Assembly: GCA_021798985.1 (NCBI GenBank)
Contig: JAJZBI010000015.1
Location: forward strand, 1-64,000
Reading direction: 5' to 3'
Source of the DNA: Actinomycetes bacterium
GTDB lineage: Bacteria > Actinomycetota > Acidimicrobiia > Acidimicrobiales > Bog-793
DNA length: 64,000 nt
Below the pieces are notes generated by a model. The model searched no databases. It was not told the DNA's origin and saw only the letters and a program-made list of their open reading frames with translations. The translations under genes and the position numbers were made by a program. Of this stretch, positions 16,705 through 25,420 are shown piece by piece. The first letter of the stretch is position 1. Every line of letters starts with the position of its first letter.

Positions 16705-17730
16705 TCAGCGGCTGGCGACCTGCCGGGGCGCGCCGAAGGTGGACCACTCCTGAACGGCTGCGACGAGGACATGAGCGACCTCGGCGGTCCGCTGGACGAC
16801 GATGGCGGGCGATCCGAGCCGTACGTCGACTGCCGGCATGCGGGTCTCGCGGAGCAGTGGGAGCGCCATCCCGTGGATCCCCCCGTCATCGAGTGAGAGG
16901 GCGGCCGGCAGCGTCGCCTGGACGAGCTCGGCGAGCCGGCGGCTTGTCGGGGACTCGTAGCGGAAGCCTCGGTAGAAAGCGGTCGAGCAGCTCCGCGTCT
17001 CGGCGTCGAGGGCAATGCTGAGCACGCAGTCGACCTCGGCGGCGTTCGCCTCTGCCGCCTGGCGGGAAGGATCGGGGTGTCGTAGCGGGACTGGGATCGC
17101 CCCGGCATCGCCGAGCGCGCGGCAGAGCGCCGCGAGGCCGGTGGCGAAGCCGCCCCCTTCGGCCACGCCGACGCGGCGGCCCTCGAGCCCCGGGTCGCGA
17201 CGGCGGAGGCGCTGCTCCTCGCGGACCAAGGAGACGAGCTCAGAGGTGCGCTGGTGCAAGAACAGCCGCTGCAGCTCGGCGATGCTGCGGTGGCCGCAAA
17301 GTCCGTCGGCCGAAAGCCCCACATTGCGCTGGAAGTCCAGCAGCGCAGCCGCCGTGTGGTCTCCGAAAATGCCGTCGATCCGCCCGCAATCGAAGCCGAA
17401 CGAGCTCAGTTGTCGCTGCAGCTCGGCGACGTCGTCGCCGCGGAGCATGGGCGCGGTCCGGTACAAAAGGCGATCACCAAGGCGATAGCCCGCCTCGACC
17501 AGCGCTTCCCACGTCAAAGTGTCACAGGTGCCGTCTTGGTGCAGCCCGCGCTGCGTCTGGAAGCTGCGAACAGCGGATTCGGTGCTCTGTCCGTACTCGC
17601 CGTCGGGATCGCTGATCTCGTGCTCGAGGGCGACCAATCTGAGCTGCAGGTCGGCGACTTGCGGTCCGCGGTCACCCGGACGCAGCGGCAGGATTCCCGG
17701 GTCGACCGACGGGCGTGGAGCGTCAGGCAT
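16705..17730 (-). CDS. cwlM: CwlM-like protein: two peptidoglycan-binding domains plus catalytically dead amidase_3 domain
   Basis: About 341 residues. Two PG_binding_1 repeats (about 15-75 and 90-150, with GEYGQSTESAVRSFQ and GIFGDHTAAALLDFQ) precede an amidase_3-like domain. In the catalytic part the usual DPGHGG His is replaced by VAEGGG, the SIHxNA His by SIALDA, and the last vExGF Glu by VRLGS, so the zinc ligands and catalytic Glu all appear lost. Mycobacterial CwlM, in the same genomic place, is a cytoplasmic regulator of MurA rather than a hydrolase; the same role is inferred here. No signal peptide. I start at ATG 17730, seven bases after a TAGCAT -10 box (leaderless); ATG 17739 is the alternative. 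Confidence 0.85.
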   Translation of the reverse strand: MPDAPRPSVDPGILPLRPGDRGPQVADLQLRLVALEHEISDPDGEYGQSTESAVRSFQTQRGLHQDGTCDTLTWEALVEAGYRLGDRLLYRTAPMLRGDDVAELQRQLSSFGFDCGRIDGIFGDHTAAALLDFQRNVGLSADGLCGHRSIAELQRLFLHQRTSELVSLVREEQRLRRRDPGLEGRRVGVAEGGGFATGLAALCRALGDAGAIPVPLRHPDPSRQAAEANAAEVDCVLSIALDAETRSCSTAFYRGFRYESPTSRRLAELVQATLPAALSLDDGGIHGMALPLLRETRMPAVDVRLGSPAIVVQRTAEVAHVLVAAVQEWSTFGAPRQVASR

Positions 17731-17747
17731 CCGGGTCATGCTAGGCG

Positions 17748-17790
17748 GCCCCCACCGCCGTACGCCGCGGTATGGCGTGGCGGTGGGGGC
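17748..17790 (-). terminator. strong GC-rich hairpin after trxA
   Basis: GCCCCCACCGCC (17748-17759) pairs perfectly with GGCGGTGGGGGC (17779-17790), and the loop contains a second ACGCC/GGCGT stem. It lies between trxA and the next minus-strand gene, so it probably ends the trx transcript. No T-tract. Confidence 0.65.
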
Positions 17791-17819
17791 AAGAGCGCCG
17801 AGAAGCGGCGGTCTTGTTC

Positions 17820-18143
17820 CTACAGGTGTGGCTCGATCTCCGAGAGGAGCGCGGACTTCGAGCGGGCCCCGACCATGCGGGCCTTCACCTCACCGCCCTT
17901 GAACAAGATGATCGTCGGGATGCTCATGACCTCGAAGCGCTGCGCGGTCCGCACGTTGTCATCGACGTTCAGCTTGGCGACGCGCAGCGCGCCGCCCTTC
18001 TCCTTGGCGATCTCGTCGAGGACGGGAGCGACCATCTTGCAGGGGCCACACCACTCAGCCCAGAAGTCCACGAGGACGGGGACGTCGGCCAGCTGCACCT
18101 GCTCGTCGAAGCTGTCGTCGCTCACCACAAACGTGTCTGCCAT
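17820..18143 (-). CDS. trxA: thioredoxin
   Basis: A 107-residue cytoplasmic thioredoxin with the redox site WCGPCK (Cys32, Cys35) and the cis-proline region SIPTIILFKGG. It reduces protein disulfides and is recycled by TrxB. ATG start at 18143, with a GGAGGCAG ribosome binding site just upstream; the open frame continues upstream without thioredoxin similarity. It is 90 bases downstream of trxB on the same strand. Confidence 0.97.
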   Translation of the reverse strand: MADTFVVSDDSFDEQVQLADVPVLVDFWAEWCGPCKMVAPVLDEIAKEKGGALRVAKLNVDDNVRTAQRFEVMSIPTIILFKGGEVKARMVGARSKSALLSEIEPHL

Positions 18144-18233
18144 TGCTGCCTCCTTGCGGTCGCCCGACCGCGTCCAGGCCAACGCCGCGACGGCGCGACG
18201 CATTCCCTACAGTGCCGAGGCGCCGCAGGTGGC

Positions 18234-19310
18234 TCAGTGTTCTGCGAGCGCCTCGAGGTAGCGCTCGGCGTCGATCGCCGCCATGCAACCGGATCCGGCG
18301 GCGGTGATCGCCTGACGATAGACGTGGTCCTGGACGTCACCGCAGGCGAAGACGCCCGGGACGTTTGTGTGGGTGCCCGGACCGGTGATGAGATACCCGT
18401 TCTCTTCCATGTCGAGCTGGCCGGTGAACAAGGTGGTGTTGGGCGCATGCCCGATCGCCACGAAGCAGCCGTCGACGGCGATGTCCTCCACCTCGCCGGT
18501 GTGCACGTCTTGCACCCGGATTCCGCTGACCTTGCTGTCACCGAGGACCTCGGTCACCACCGAGTCCCACCGGAAGGAGATCTTCGGGTTGGAGAGCGCA
18601 CGGTCCTGCATGATCTTCGAGGCGCGCAGCTCCTTGCGGCGGTGGATGATCAACACCGACGAGGCGAACTTGGAGAGAAAGATCGCCTCTTCGAGTGCCG
18701 AATCACCGCCGCCCACGACCACGATCGGCTGGCCCCGGAAGAAGAAGCCGTCGCAGGTCGCGCAGGTCGAGACGCCGTGGCCGAGCAGGCGGTCCTCGCC
18801 GGGCACCCCGAGCATCAGTGACCGCGCCCCGGTGGCGACGATCACGCTGCGGGCGAGGTAGGTCGGCTCGCCCGCCTGGGCTGCAGCGGTCCAGATGCCG
18901 AACGGGCGGCGGGACAAGTCCACACGAGCCGCTCGCTCCGTGATGATCTCTGCGCCGAAGCGCTCCGCCTGGGCGCGGAAGGCGCCCATGAGCTCGGGTC
19001 CCATTACCCCCTCAACGAATCCTGGGAAGTTCTCGACCTCAGTCGTGAGCATCAGCTGACCCCCGGGCTGGTCGCTCGTCGAGGACGGCTCGCCCTCGAT
19101 GACGAGCGGCTGCAGGTCTGCCCGCGCCGTGTAGATCGCCGCGGTCAGCCCGGCGGGACCTGAACCGACGATCACGACGTCGCGCACGGCCTGGTCGCGC
19201 GGCGGCCGACGCTCTGCGGCCTCAGCACGTTGTTCGGCGTCGAGTGGCGCCGAGAGCACCTCGGACAGCGAGTCGAGCGGCGCAACGGCGCTCGGTCGTT
19301 CTTCAGGCAT
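18234..19310 (-). CDS. trxB: thioredoxin-disulfide reductase
   Basis: FAD- and NADPH-dependent reductase of thioredoxin, 358 residues. FAD site GSGPAGLTAAIYTARA (about 49-64), redox pair CATC (Cys183, Cys186), NADPH site VVGGGDSALEEA, and a second FAD segment GVFACGDVQDHVYRQAITAAGSG. The first 42 residues are an acidic extension not needed for the fold, so a later start is possible, although no better one is seen. It overlaps the upstream two-TM gene by 8 bases. Confidence 0.96.
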   Translation of the reverse strand: MPEERPSAVAPLDSLSEVLSAPLDAEQRAEAAERRPPRDQAVRDVVIVGSGPAGLTAAIYTARADLQPLVIEGEPSSTSDQPGGQLMLTTEVENFPGFVEGVMGPELMGAFRAQAERFGAEIITERAARVDLSRRPFGIWTAAAQAGEPTYLARSVIVATGARSLMLGVPGEDRLLGHGVSTCATCDGFFFRGQPIVVVGGGDSALEEAIFLSKFASSVLIIHRRKELRASKIMQDRALSNPKISFRWDSVVTEVLGDSKVSGIRVQDVHTGEVEDIAVDGCFVAIGHAPNTTLFTGQLDMEENGYLITGPGTHTNVPGVFACGDVQDHVYRQAITAAGSGCMAAIDAERYLEALAEH

Positions 19311-19638
19311 GGCGCGGCTCCCTTCCGACGCGACGGCTCACGCCGAGCAGGACGATCCCGAGCAGGCTCACAAGCCCGCCGACGACGAAGTCGCTGACCC
19401 ACACCCGGCCACCGAAGGCGTCGGCGGTGAGGACGCGAATGATCCCGACGATCCCGAGGACAAAGGCGAGGGTCCCGAGCCCGGCTCCGAGCACCGCGAT
19501 GAGCAGGATGCGCAGCACGGTCAGCGCGGGACGCAGTGAATGGTCGCGGACGATGGTGACGACGGACTCGATCGCTCCGGTCGCCTTGGCGGCCCAGTCC
19601 TCGCCGCCCTCGGGCGGCGACGTGGCATCGGTGGTCAT
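19303..19638 (-). CDS. small membrane protein with two transmembrane segments
   Basis: 111 residues, not assigned to a family. An acidic cytoplasmic start (residues 1-20) leads into a hydrophobic segment at about 43-66 (LLIAVLGAGLGTLAFVLGIVG) and a second at about 82-100, ending in a basic tail. The stop overlaps the start of trxB, so it is coupled to the thioredoxin genes. In mycobacteria the same place between murJ and trxB holds sigM and its anti-sigma gene; this protein resembles neither. Function unknown. Confidence 0.75.
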   Translation of the reverse strand: MTTDATSPPEGGEDWAAKATGAIESVVTIVRDHSLRPALTVLRILLIAVLGAGLGTLAFVLGIVGIIRVLTADAFGGRVWVSDFVVGGLVSLLGIVLLGVSRRVGREPRHA

Positions 19639-19647
19639 GAGCGAAGA

Positions 19648-20517
19648 CTACCGCTGGGATCCGCCCTCGCCGCCGGCGACGGCACGTTGCGCACAGATCG
19701 CGACGGTACCCGGCCCGGTATGGGCGCCCACGACGGGTCCGATCGTGGCGACGAGGATCTCCTCGCGGGGGTGCAGGCGCGACGCGAGCTCGACGAACTG
19801 GTCGATGTCGGGGGCTGCCGCGTGCACGACGGCGAGTCGCTGGAACGGCCCGCTCGCCGCGACCTTCTCGACGACGTAGGCGAGCGAGCGCCCGCGGGTC
19901 CGCTGGCGGGACTCGCCGGCGACGACGCCGTCGGCGATCTGGATCACGGGCTTGACCGACAACAACGCGCCGAAGAAGGCCTGAGCGGAGCCGATCCTGC
20001 CCCCGCGCCGCAGGTTCTCGAGCGTGTCGAGCGTGCCGACCGCCACGATCTCGGTGATGCAGCGGCGCACGGCGGTCACGACTTCGCCGAAGCTCGCGCC
20101 CTTGGCCGCGCGCGCCGCGGCATCGAGCACGATGAGGCCCTCGCCCATTGTGGCGCTGCGGGAGTCGATGACCTCGACGGGGATCTGCGCGCTGACCGAC
20201 GCGGCGGCGCTCGCGGCGGCCTGGTACGTCGCGGACAGCTCGGACGACAGCGTCACGCAGACGACGCCGTCTTCGCCCCGCGCCTTGGCATCGAGGAACG
20301 CCCGTTGGAAGTCTCCCGGCGAGGGCGCCGACGTCTCGGGCAGCGCCGTGGTTGCTGCGCACGCCTGCCAGAACGCTTCCGGCGACATCTTCTGGGTGTC
20401 TGCCGGCCCGAGCTCGCCGAGGCGGACGTCGAGTGGCACCACCGTGACGGGCAGCTCACCGATCAGCGCGGGGGTGAGGTCGCTCGCCCCGTCAGTGACG
20501 AGCCGAATACCTGCCAC
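19648..20517 (-). CDS. DegV family protein (fatty-acid-binding, FakB-like)
   Basis: 289 residues with the family hallmarks: TDGASDL near the N-terminus (Ser/Thr contacts lipid carboxylate), TLSSELSATYQAA, and the C-terminal half with RRGGRIGSAQAF and VVGAHTGPGTVAI. DegV/FakB proteins hold a fatty acid for transfer to a FakA-type kinase; no FakA is visible in the window. The start is GTG 20517, six bases after AAGGAGG. The first 26 bases overlap the end of murJ, which suggests coupling to cell-wall export. Confidence 0.92.
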   Translation of the reverse strand: MAGIRLVTDGASDLTPALIGELPVTVVPLDVRLGELGPADTQKMSPEAFWQACAATTALPETSAPSPGDFQRAFLDAKARGEDGVVCVTLSSELSATYQAAASAAASVSAQIPVEVIDSRSATMGEGLIVLDAAARAAKGASFGEVVTAVRRCITEIVAVGTLDTLENLRRGGRIGSAQAFFGALLSVKPVIQIADGVVAGESRQRTRGRSLAYVVEKVAASGPFQRLAVVHAAAPDIDQFVELASRLHPREEILVATIGPVVGAHTGPGTVAICAQRAVAGGEGGSQR

Positions 20518-22180
20518 GGAGCCTCCTTGGGTCAGCGGCCGCCGCTGGGCCGCGCCGGGAAGTCTGCCAGCCGGAGACCGTGCCCGCGATCCCCGCCCCG
20601 CCGAGGTAGACGACGGCGCCGGCCCCGACCGAGCAGAAGAGGTCGAACCAGCCCGAGAGCCCCGCGTCACGGTTGCCGATGACCGCGGAGACGACCGCCA
20701 CCGCGAACGCCATCAAGACGCTGAGCACGAAGCAGCGCGTGCTCGAGGTGGCGAGGGCACGGCCCCCGATGGTGCCGGTGCGCTCTCGCAGCACCACCAG
20801 TCCGACCATGGTGGCGAGCGTGTAGGCGCCCGAGTAGGCGAGCGCCAGGCCGCGGACACCGAGCGGGTGGTAGAGGAGGGCGGCGAGCAGCACGTTCGCA
20901 CCGTTCTCGAGCACGTAGAGGACGAAGGCCGTCCGCGTGTCCTGCATCGCCTGGAACGCGCGCGTGATGAGCAAGAAGACACAAAAGCCCGGGAGGCCGA
21001 GCGCGAACATCACGAGGACCGATGCCGTGAGTCGTGCCGACGCGCCGGTCTCGGCGTGGTGGCGGAGCAGCAGGCTCACGATGGGCTGGGCGAGCAGCAA
21101 GAACCCCACCGCCGCGGGGAGAACGAGCGCCAACGTCCGCCGGGTCGCGGTGCCGAAGCGACGTCCGAGGCCCATGAGGTCGCCCCGTGCCCAGGCGCGG
21201 GCGAGATCAGGGGAGGCGACGTTGATCACTGAGACGGCTACGACGCCGAAGGGGAACGTGAAGAACTGGAACGCGTACGTGTAGGCGCTGACGCTTCCCG
21301 GCACGGTGTTGCTGAGGTGCACCTCCAGCGCCAGCACGATGAACAGTGCGATCTGGTTGGCCACCACGAAGCCGAAGGTCCAGCCCGAGAGCGAGAGGAT
21401 GCGGCGGACCGCTGGGTCGCGGGGTCGCCAGTGCAGACGGAGCCGGGCGCCGCTCGCCCGAAGCGCCGGCAAGAGCGCGAGCGCCTGCACGGCGACGCCC
21501 GCGGTCGTCCCCGCGCCGAGCAGCAGCAAGAGGCCCTGGTGGTGCACGACCCCGGCCGGGGTCACCGAGTGCGTGGCCGTCACCGCGAAGACGACGAGCA
21601 CGGCGATCGCCACGATGTTGTTGAGGACGGGAACCACACCGACGGCAACGAAGCGGTCGCGCGTGGCGAGGACCGCCGAGATCACGCTGATCAGCCCGTA
21701 GAAGAGCACCTGGGGGGCAAAGAGACGGAGCAAGTCAACGGCGAGCGCGCGCTCGTCTGGCGGGATCGCGCGACCGCCGTAGAGGTCGACGATCGGCCCG
21801 GCCGCGAGGATGCACGCGACGGTGGCGCCGACGAGCACACTGAGCGCCAACGTGAAGACGGCCGATGTCGAGTCCTCGGCCTCGCGCGCGCTCCGGGCAG
21901 CCATCCGCTCGATGATCACGGGGATGAATGTCGCCGACAGGACCCCGTCGAGGACGAGGTCGTGCACCATGTTCGGGGTGTTGTTGGCGAGGTTGAAGGC
22001 GTCTGCGACGTGCCGCCCGCCGAGGGCGGCGGCGACGGCGATCAGGCGGAGCAGGCCCGTCAGGCGCGAGAGCAGGGTCCCGAGCGCCGTCCCGAGCGAG
22101 GCGCGCGCCAGCCGGTCCCGGCGCGACGTGCTGCCGGGACCGGCCGCCCTCGTGCGAAGGGACGGCTGGGTCGTGCTCAT
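20492..22180 (-). CDS. murJ: lipid II flippase MurJ
   Basis: 562 residues of the MOP/MVF family, which flip lipid II across the membrane for peptidoglycan synthesis. Many hydrophobic segments are spread through the protein. The first helix region carries TLLSRLTGLLRLIAVA and then FNLANNTPNMVHDLVLDGVLSATFIP, typical of MurJ. A basic C-terminal tail ends it, without the kinase-like domain of the M. tuberculosis homologue. ATG 22180 follows the DUF6049 gene with a four-base ATGA overlap. An in-frame upstream extension to 22249 has no similarity. Confidence 0.94.
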   Translation of the reverse strand: MSTTQPSLRTRAAGPGSTSRRDRLARASLGTALGTLLSRLTGLLRLIAVAAALGGRHVADAFNLANNTPNMVHDLVLDGVLSATFIPVIIERMAARSAREAEDSTSAVFTLALSVLVGATVACILAAGPIVDLYGGRAIPPDERALAVDLLRLFAPQVLFYGLISVISAVLATRDRFVAVGVVPVLNNIVAIAVLVVFAVTATHSVTPAGVVHHQGLLLLLGAGTTAGVAVQALALLPALRASGARLRLHWRPRDPAVRRILSLSGWTFGFVVANQIALFIVLALEVHLSNTVPGSVSAYTYAFQFFTFPFGVVAVSVINVASPDLARAWARGDLMGLGRRFGTATRRTLALVLPAAVGFLLLAQPIVSLLLRHHAETGASARLTASVLVMFALGLPGFCVFLLITRAFQAMQDTRTAFVLYVLENGANVLLAALLYHPLGVRGLALAYSGAYTLATMVGLVVLRERTGTIGGRALATSSTRCFVLSVLMAFAVAVVSAVIGNRDAGLSGWFDLFCSVGAGAVVYLGGAGIAGTVSGWQTSRRGPAAAADPRRLRGRYSARH

Positions 22181-24264
22181 GTCGCCGCCGGGTCGCTCGG
22201 GGCGTGGGAGCGGCCGGCGCGTCGTCGCCGCCGGAACGAGCGGGCCCACCAGATCGCGAGCACGGCGAGCGCCCCGATGGACAGCGCGACAGCGACGCCC
22301 GAGAGCGCCGTCGAGCGGATCGAGAGCCGTCCCTGCTCGAGGACGGGCGCACCGCTCGGCCCGCGCAGGGTCACTTGGAGGGTCGTGACGCCCGAGGTCA
22401 ACGTGCGAACGGGGATCCGGACGGTCTGGAACGGGTGCGGTCCGGCGAGGTGGATCGCAAAGCGGGTGCCGCCGGGAAAGGTCAGGTCCGTGCTCCGTAC
22501 GTGCATCACCAGATCGAGCGGATAGTGGTACTGCGACGACACGGTGATGGGGACGGACCCTGAGCGCGCGGTGAGGGTGATGGTGTGGATCCCGCCGAGC
22601 GACAACGACCGGGCCACCAGGCCGAGCGCATGGGCGGGTGCGCCAAAGTAGGCGGCGCGCCGTGAGCTGTCGAAGCGGGCGCTCTCGGCAAGGAGCACGG
22701 ACTCCTCGACGGGGATCGTGAGTGCCGGCGAGCCGGGCACGATGCGCGCGAGCGCAGCGAGCTCGCTTCGCGCCGACTTGACCGCCGCCGCCGAGGGCCC
22801 ACCCGTTGGCTCCTCGTTCATTAGGTGCGCACCTGGGAGATGGGGATCATTGCGGTACAGCTCGAAGAGCGTGTCGAGGTCAACGCCGTTGAGCAGCGGG
22901 CTGTCCCGCAGCCCGGCGCCCACCTCGCGCAGGAACGAGGCGTTCGGGCCATCGGTGCTCGGGGCGATCACCACGGCCCGGCGGGTGCTCAGAAAGGGTT
23001 GCTCGAAGTAGACCACGGCGAGCTCGGCGAGTAGCTGTTCGGCAGCGAGCGCCGCGTCGCTCGTCGTGTCGTCGAACCGGGCGCCGAGACCAGCGTCGGC
23101 GGCAAAGACGACGGAGCCGGCGTCGGGCGAGCCTGGGATGAGGCGGTAGGGCGTGACGGTCGTGGTCGTCGGGGCTGGCCCGGCGAGGCTGGCGGCCGGG
23201 ACGACGAGCTCGTGGGCCCCAGCCGTGGCGAGCGCCTGCAGTCCGGCGGGGCCGAGTGGGGTGGTGTCCACCGCCGGTGAGGGCGGCGGCTCGAGGCCGA
23301 GCGTCGAGGAGTCGACGCGCCGGGAGACCCCGAACTGGGTCGCCACCTCGGCGCTGAGCCCGGCGCGCGCGAGCGCAGTCGGGTCGATGGCGCTGAAGGG
23401 CGCAGCAACGAGCTGCTCGCTCGGGGTCGTGCCGCCGAGCGCGTGGGCGAGGCGCGCGACGACCCCGCGGGCGGCGGGGCGGCGATTCCGGGCGAGGGCG
23501 GCCAGCAGTTGACCGTGCACCGCCACGCTCAAGGTCCCGGGCGCGAACGCGTCGAGCACGTTGCCCATGGCCGTCAGGGCGTTGAGGCGCTGCGCGCCGA
23601 GCAGGCTGGCGCCGCGTGCTCCGAGCGCCGGCTGGTAGCCGAGCGGGAGCACCATGGCGACATCGAGCTTGAGCGCACCAGTCTGGGGTGGCGCGTAGAC
23701 CAGGTAGGTCGTGAGCGCGGCCAACTGGGTGCCGAGTTCGGTGTCGAACAGCACGAACTCGAGCGGGTAGACGCCTGGGCAGTACGTCGTGCAGTCGAGC
23801 GAGAGCACGGGCGAGGTCGTGCTCCCGTTGCTCGAGTTGCCCGTGTCGACCGGCAGGTGGAGGTCGACCTTGCCGCCGTGTTCAATGCCGGCGAGGGGAA
23901 TGGTCCCTCCCGCCGGTACCGAGTCGATCGGCACCTCGCTCGCCGGCTCGGCCCCGCGCAGCGTCGCTTCGAAGGCGTCACGCGTCGTTGTCTCGGAGTA
24001 CAGGACGACCTTCAGGCCGAGCCGGGACGCCGGCAGCGGTGAGTCGATGCCGAGGCGGAGCCGGAGGCCGGCAGAGCTCTCGACCCAGGGCTGCTGGTAG
24101 ATAAGCGACATCGTGCTGCGCACCGCAGCGGTCGTGGCCGGGATGGCGGCGGCGCGGGCGCTGCTCGCGAGCGGTCCGGTGAGAGTCGCGATGACGAGCG
24201 CAACCCACGCCGCCAGCAGCCGGGCGGCGGGTCGATGTGGCACGGTGGTTCGGAGCCCTTCCAT
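22177..24264 (-). CDS. DUF6049-type exported, membrane-anchored protein
   Basis: 695 residues. A signal peptide (about 1-38, ending SSARA) leads into a large extracytoplasmic part, and one transmembrane helix near the C-terminus (GVAVALSIGALAVLAIWW) is followed by an Arg-rich cytoplasmic tail. It occupies the Rv3909 position directly before murJ, and the four-base overlap with murJ suggests the two work together at the envelope. The outer region is rich in Ala, Gly, Pro and Thr and lacks catalytic motifs that I recognise. A TAGGCT -10 candidate lies at 24280-24285. Confidence 0.82.
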   Translation of the reverse strand: MEGLRTTVPHRPAARLLAAWVALVIATLTGPLASSARAAAIPATTAAVRSTMSLIYQQPWVESSAGLRLRLGIDSPLPASRLGLKVVLYSETTTRDAFEATLRGAEPASEVPIDSVPAGGTIPLAGIEHGGKVDLHLPVDTGNSSNGSTTSPVLSLDCTTYCPGVYPLEFVLFDTELGTQLAALTTYLVYAPPQTGALKLDVAMVLPLGYQPALGARGASLLGAQRLNALTAMGNVLDAFAPGTLSVAVHGQLLAALARNRRPAARGVVARLAHALGGTTPSEQLVAAPFSAIDPTALARAGLSAEVATQFGVSRRVDSSTLGLEPPPSPAVDTTPLGPAGLQALATAGAHELVVPAASLAGPAPTTTTVTPYRLIPGSPDAGSVVFAADAGLGARFDDTTSDAALAAEQLLAELAVVYFEQPFLSTRRAVVIAPSTDGPNASFLREVGAGLRDSPLLNGVDLDTLFELYRNDPHLPGAHLMNEEPTGGPSAAAVKSARSELAALARIVPGSPALTIPVEESVLLAESARFDSSRRAAYFGAPAHALGLVARSLSLGGIHTITLTARSGSVPITVSSQYHYPLDLVMHVRSTDLTFPGGTRFAIHLAGPHPFQTVRIPVRTLTSGVTTLQVTLRGPSGAPVLEQGRLSIRSTALSGVAVALSIGALAVLAIWWARSFRRRRRAGRSHAPSDPAAT

Positions 24265-24330
24265 CGGGGGGACCAGCGGAGCCTAGTTGGAGGTCGACGG
24301 CGCGAACCCGCAGGTAATCTCGACGCAGGG

Positions 24331-25371
24331 ATGTCGATCCTCCTTGCTCACCATCAAGCCTGTGCGCTCCACGACCCGGGTGCTGATCACCCCGAGCGAC
24401 CCGAGCGGCTCCAGGCGGTCGCGGACGGGGCGCGCCTTGCTGGCGTCGGCGACGCGCTGGTCGAGTTCACCCCGCGCGCCGCAAATCGCGAGGAGCTCGC
24501 CCGGGTGCACGATCTGGACTACCTCGCGCGAGTGGAGTGGCGGAGCCTGCGCGGCGAGGCGCTCGAGCCGGAGACGATGGTCGGACCCGCCTCCTTCGAA
24601 GCGGCGAGGCGGGCGGCGGGAGCGGGCCTCGACGCGCTCGAGCGGCTCGACGCGGGAGGCGCCTCGGCCGCCTTCTTGGCGGTGCGCCCGCCTGGCCATC
24701 ACGCGATGTATGGCCAGGCGATGGGCTTCTGCCTGTTCAACAACATTGCCGTGACCGCCGCTGCGCTCGTCGCGCGCGGCGAGCGCGTGCTGATCGTCGA
24801 CTGGGATGCCCACCACGGCAACGGCACCCAGGCGACCTTTTATGACGAGGCGAACGTGCTCTTCGTCTCGATGCACCAGTACCCGGCGTACCCCGGGACC
24901 GGGGCGCTCGACGAGATCGGCGACGGTGCCGGCCGGGGCGCGACCATCAACCTGCCCTTCGCGCCAGGGGCCACCGGCGACAGCTATCGGCGCGCCTTCG
25001 ACACGGTGATCGTTCCGGCCGCGGAACGCTTCGCCGCGAGCTGGCTCCTAGTCTCTGCGGGCTTCGACGCCCACCGGGCGGATCCGCTCACCGACCTCGG
25101 GCTGTCCGCGGGCGACTTTGCGGACCTGACGGCGCGGGCGATGCAGCTCGCACCCCCCGGGCGCCGCATCTTCTTCTTGGAGGGGGGCTACGACCTCGAG
25201 GCGTTGGCGGCGAGCGTGGCGGCGACGCTCGCCGCCCTGGCCGGTGAGAAGGTGCAGCCCGAGCCGCCGAGTCGCTCTTCGTTCAGTCAGCGAGCGACGG
25301 CGAGCGACGCCACGGCCGCCAAGGTCTGCGACGCCGCCATCGCCGCGCACGAGGATGCGCTCTCGCGCTGA
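24331..25371 (+). CDS. histone deacetylase family (AcuC-like) deacetylase
   Basis: 346 residues. The arginase/deacetylase zinc site is intact: PPGHHA (catalytic His pair), DWDAHHGNGT (Asp and His ligands), SAGFDAHRADPL (third ligand Asp) and the late GGYDLEAL with the transition-state Tyr. Bacterial members remove acetyl groups from lysines (AcuC) or from polyamines; the substrate cannot be told from sequence. ATG 24331 lies ten bases after TAATCT, which could be a -10 box for a very short leader. It is divergent from the DUF6049-murJ operon. Confidence 0.93.
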   Translation: MSILLAHHQACALHDPGADHPERPERLQAVADGARLAGVGDALVEFTPRAANREELARVHDLDYLARVEWRSLRGEALEPETMVGPASFEAARRAAGAGLDALERLDAGGASAAFLAVRPPGHHAMYGQAMGFCLFNNIAVTAAALVARGERVLIVDWDAHHGNGTQATFYDEANVLFVSMHQYPAYPGTGALDEIGDGAGRGATINLPFAPGATGDSYRRAFDTVIVPAAERFAASWLLVSAGFDAHRADPLTDLGLSAGDFADLTARAMQLAPPGRRIFFLEGGYDLEALAASVAATLAALAGEKVQPEPPSRSSFSQRATASDATAAKVCDAAIAAHEDALSR

Positions 25372-25420
25372 GCCCCGTCGGCTTCGAAGCGGGCCGGTGC
25401 GGCGCGGGTACCCTCGGTCG

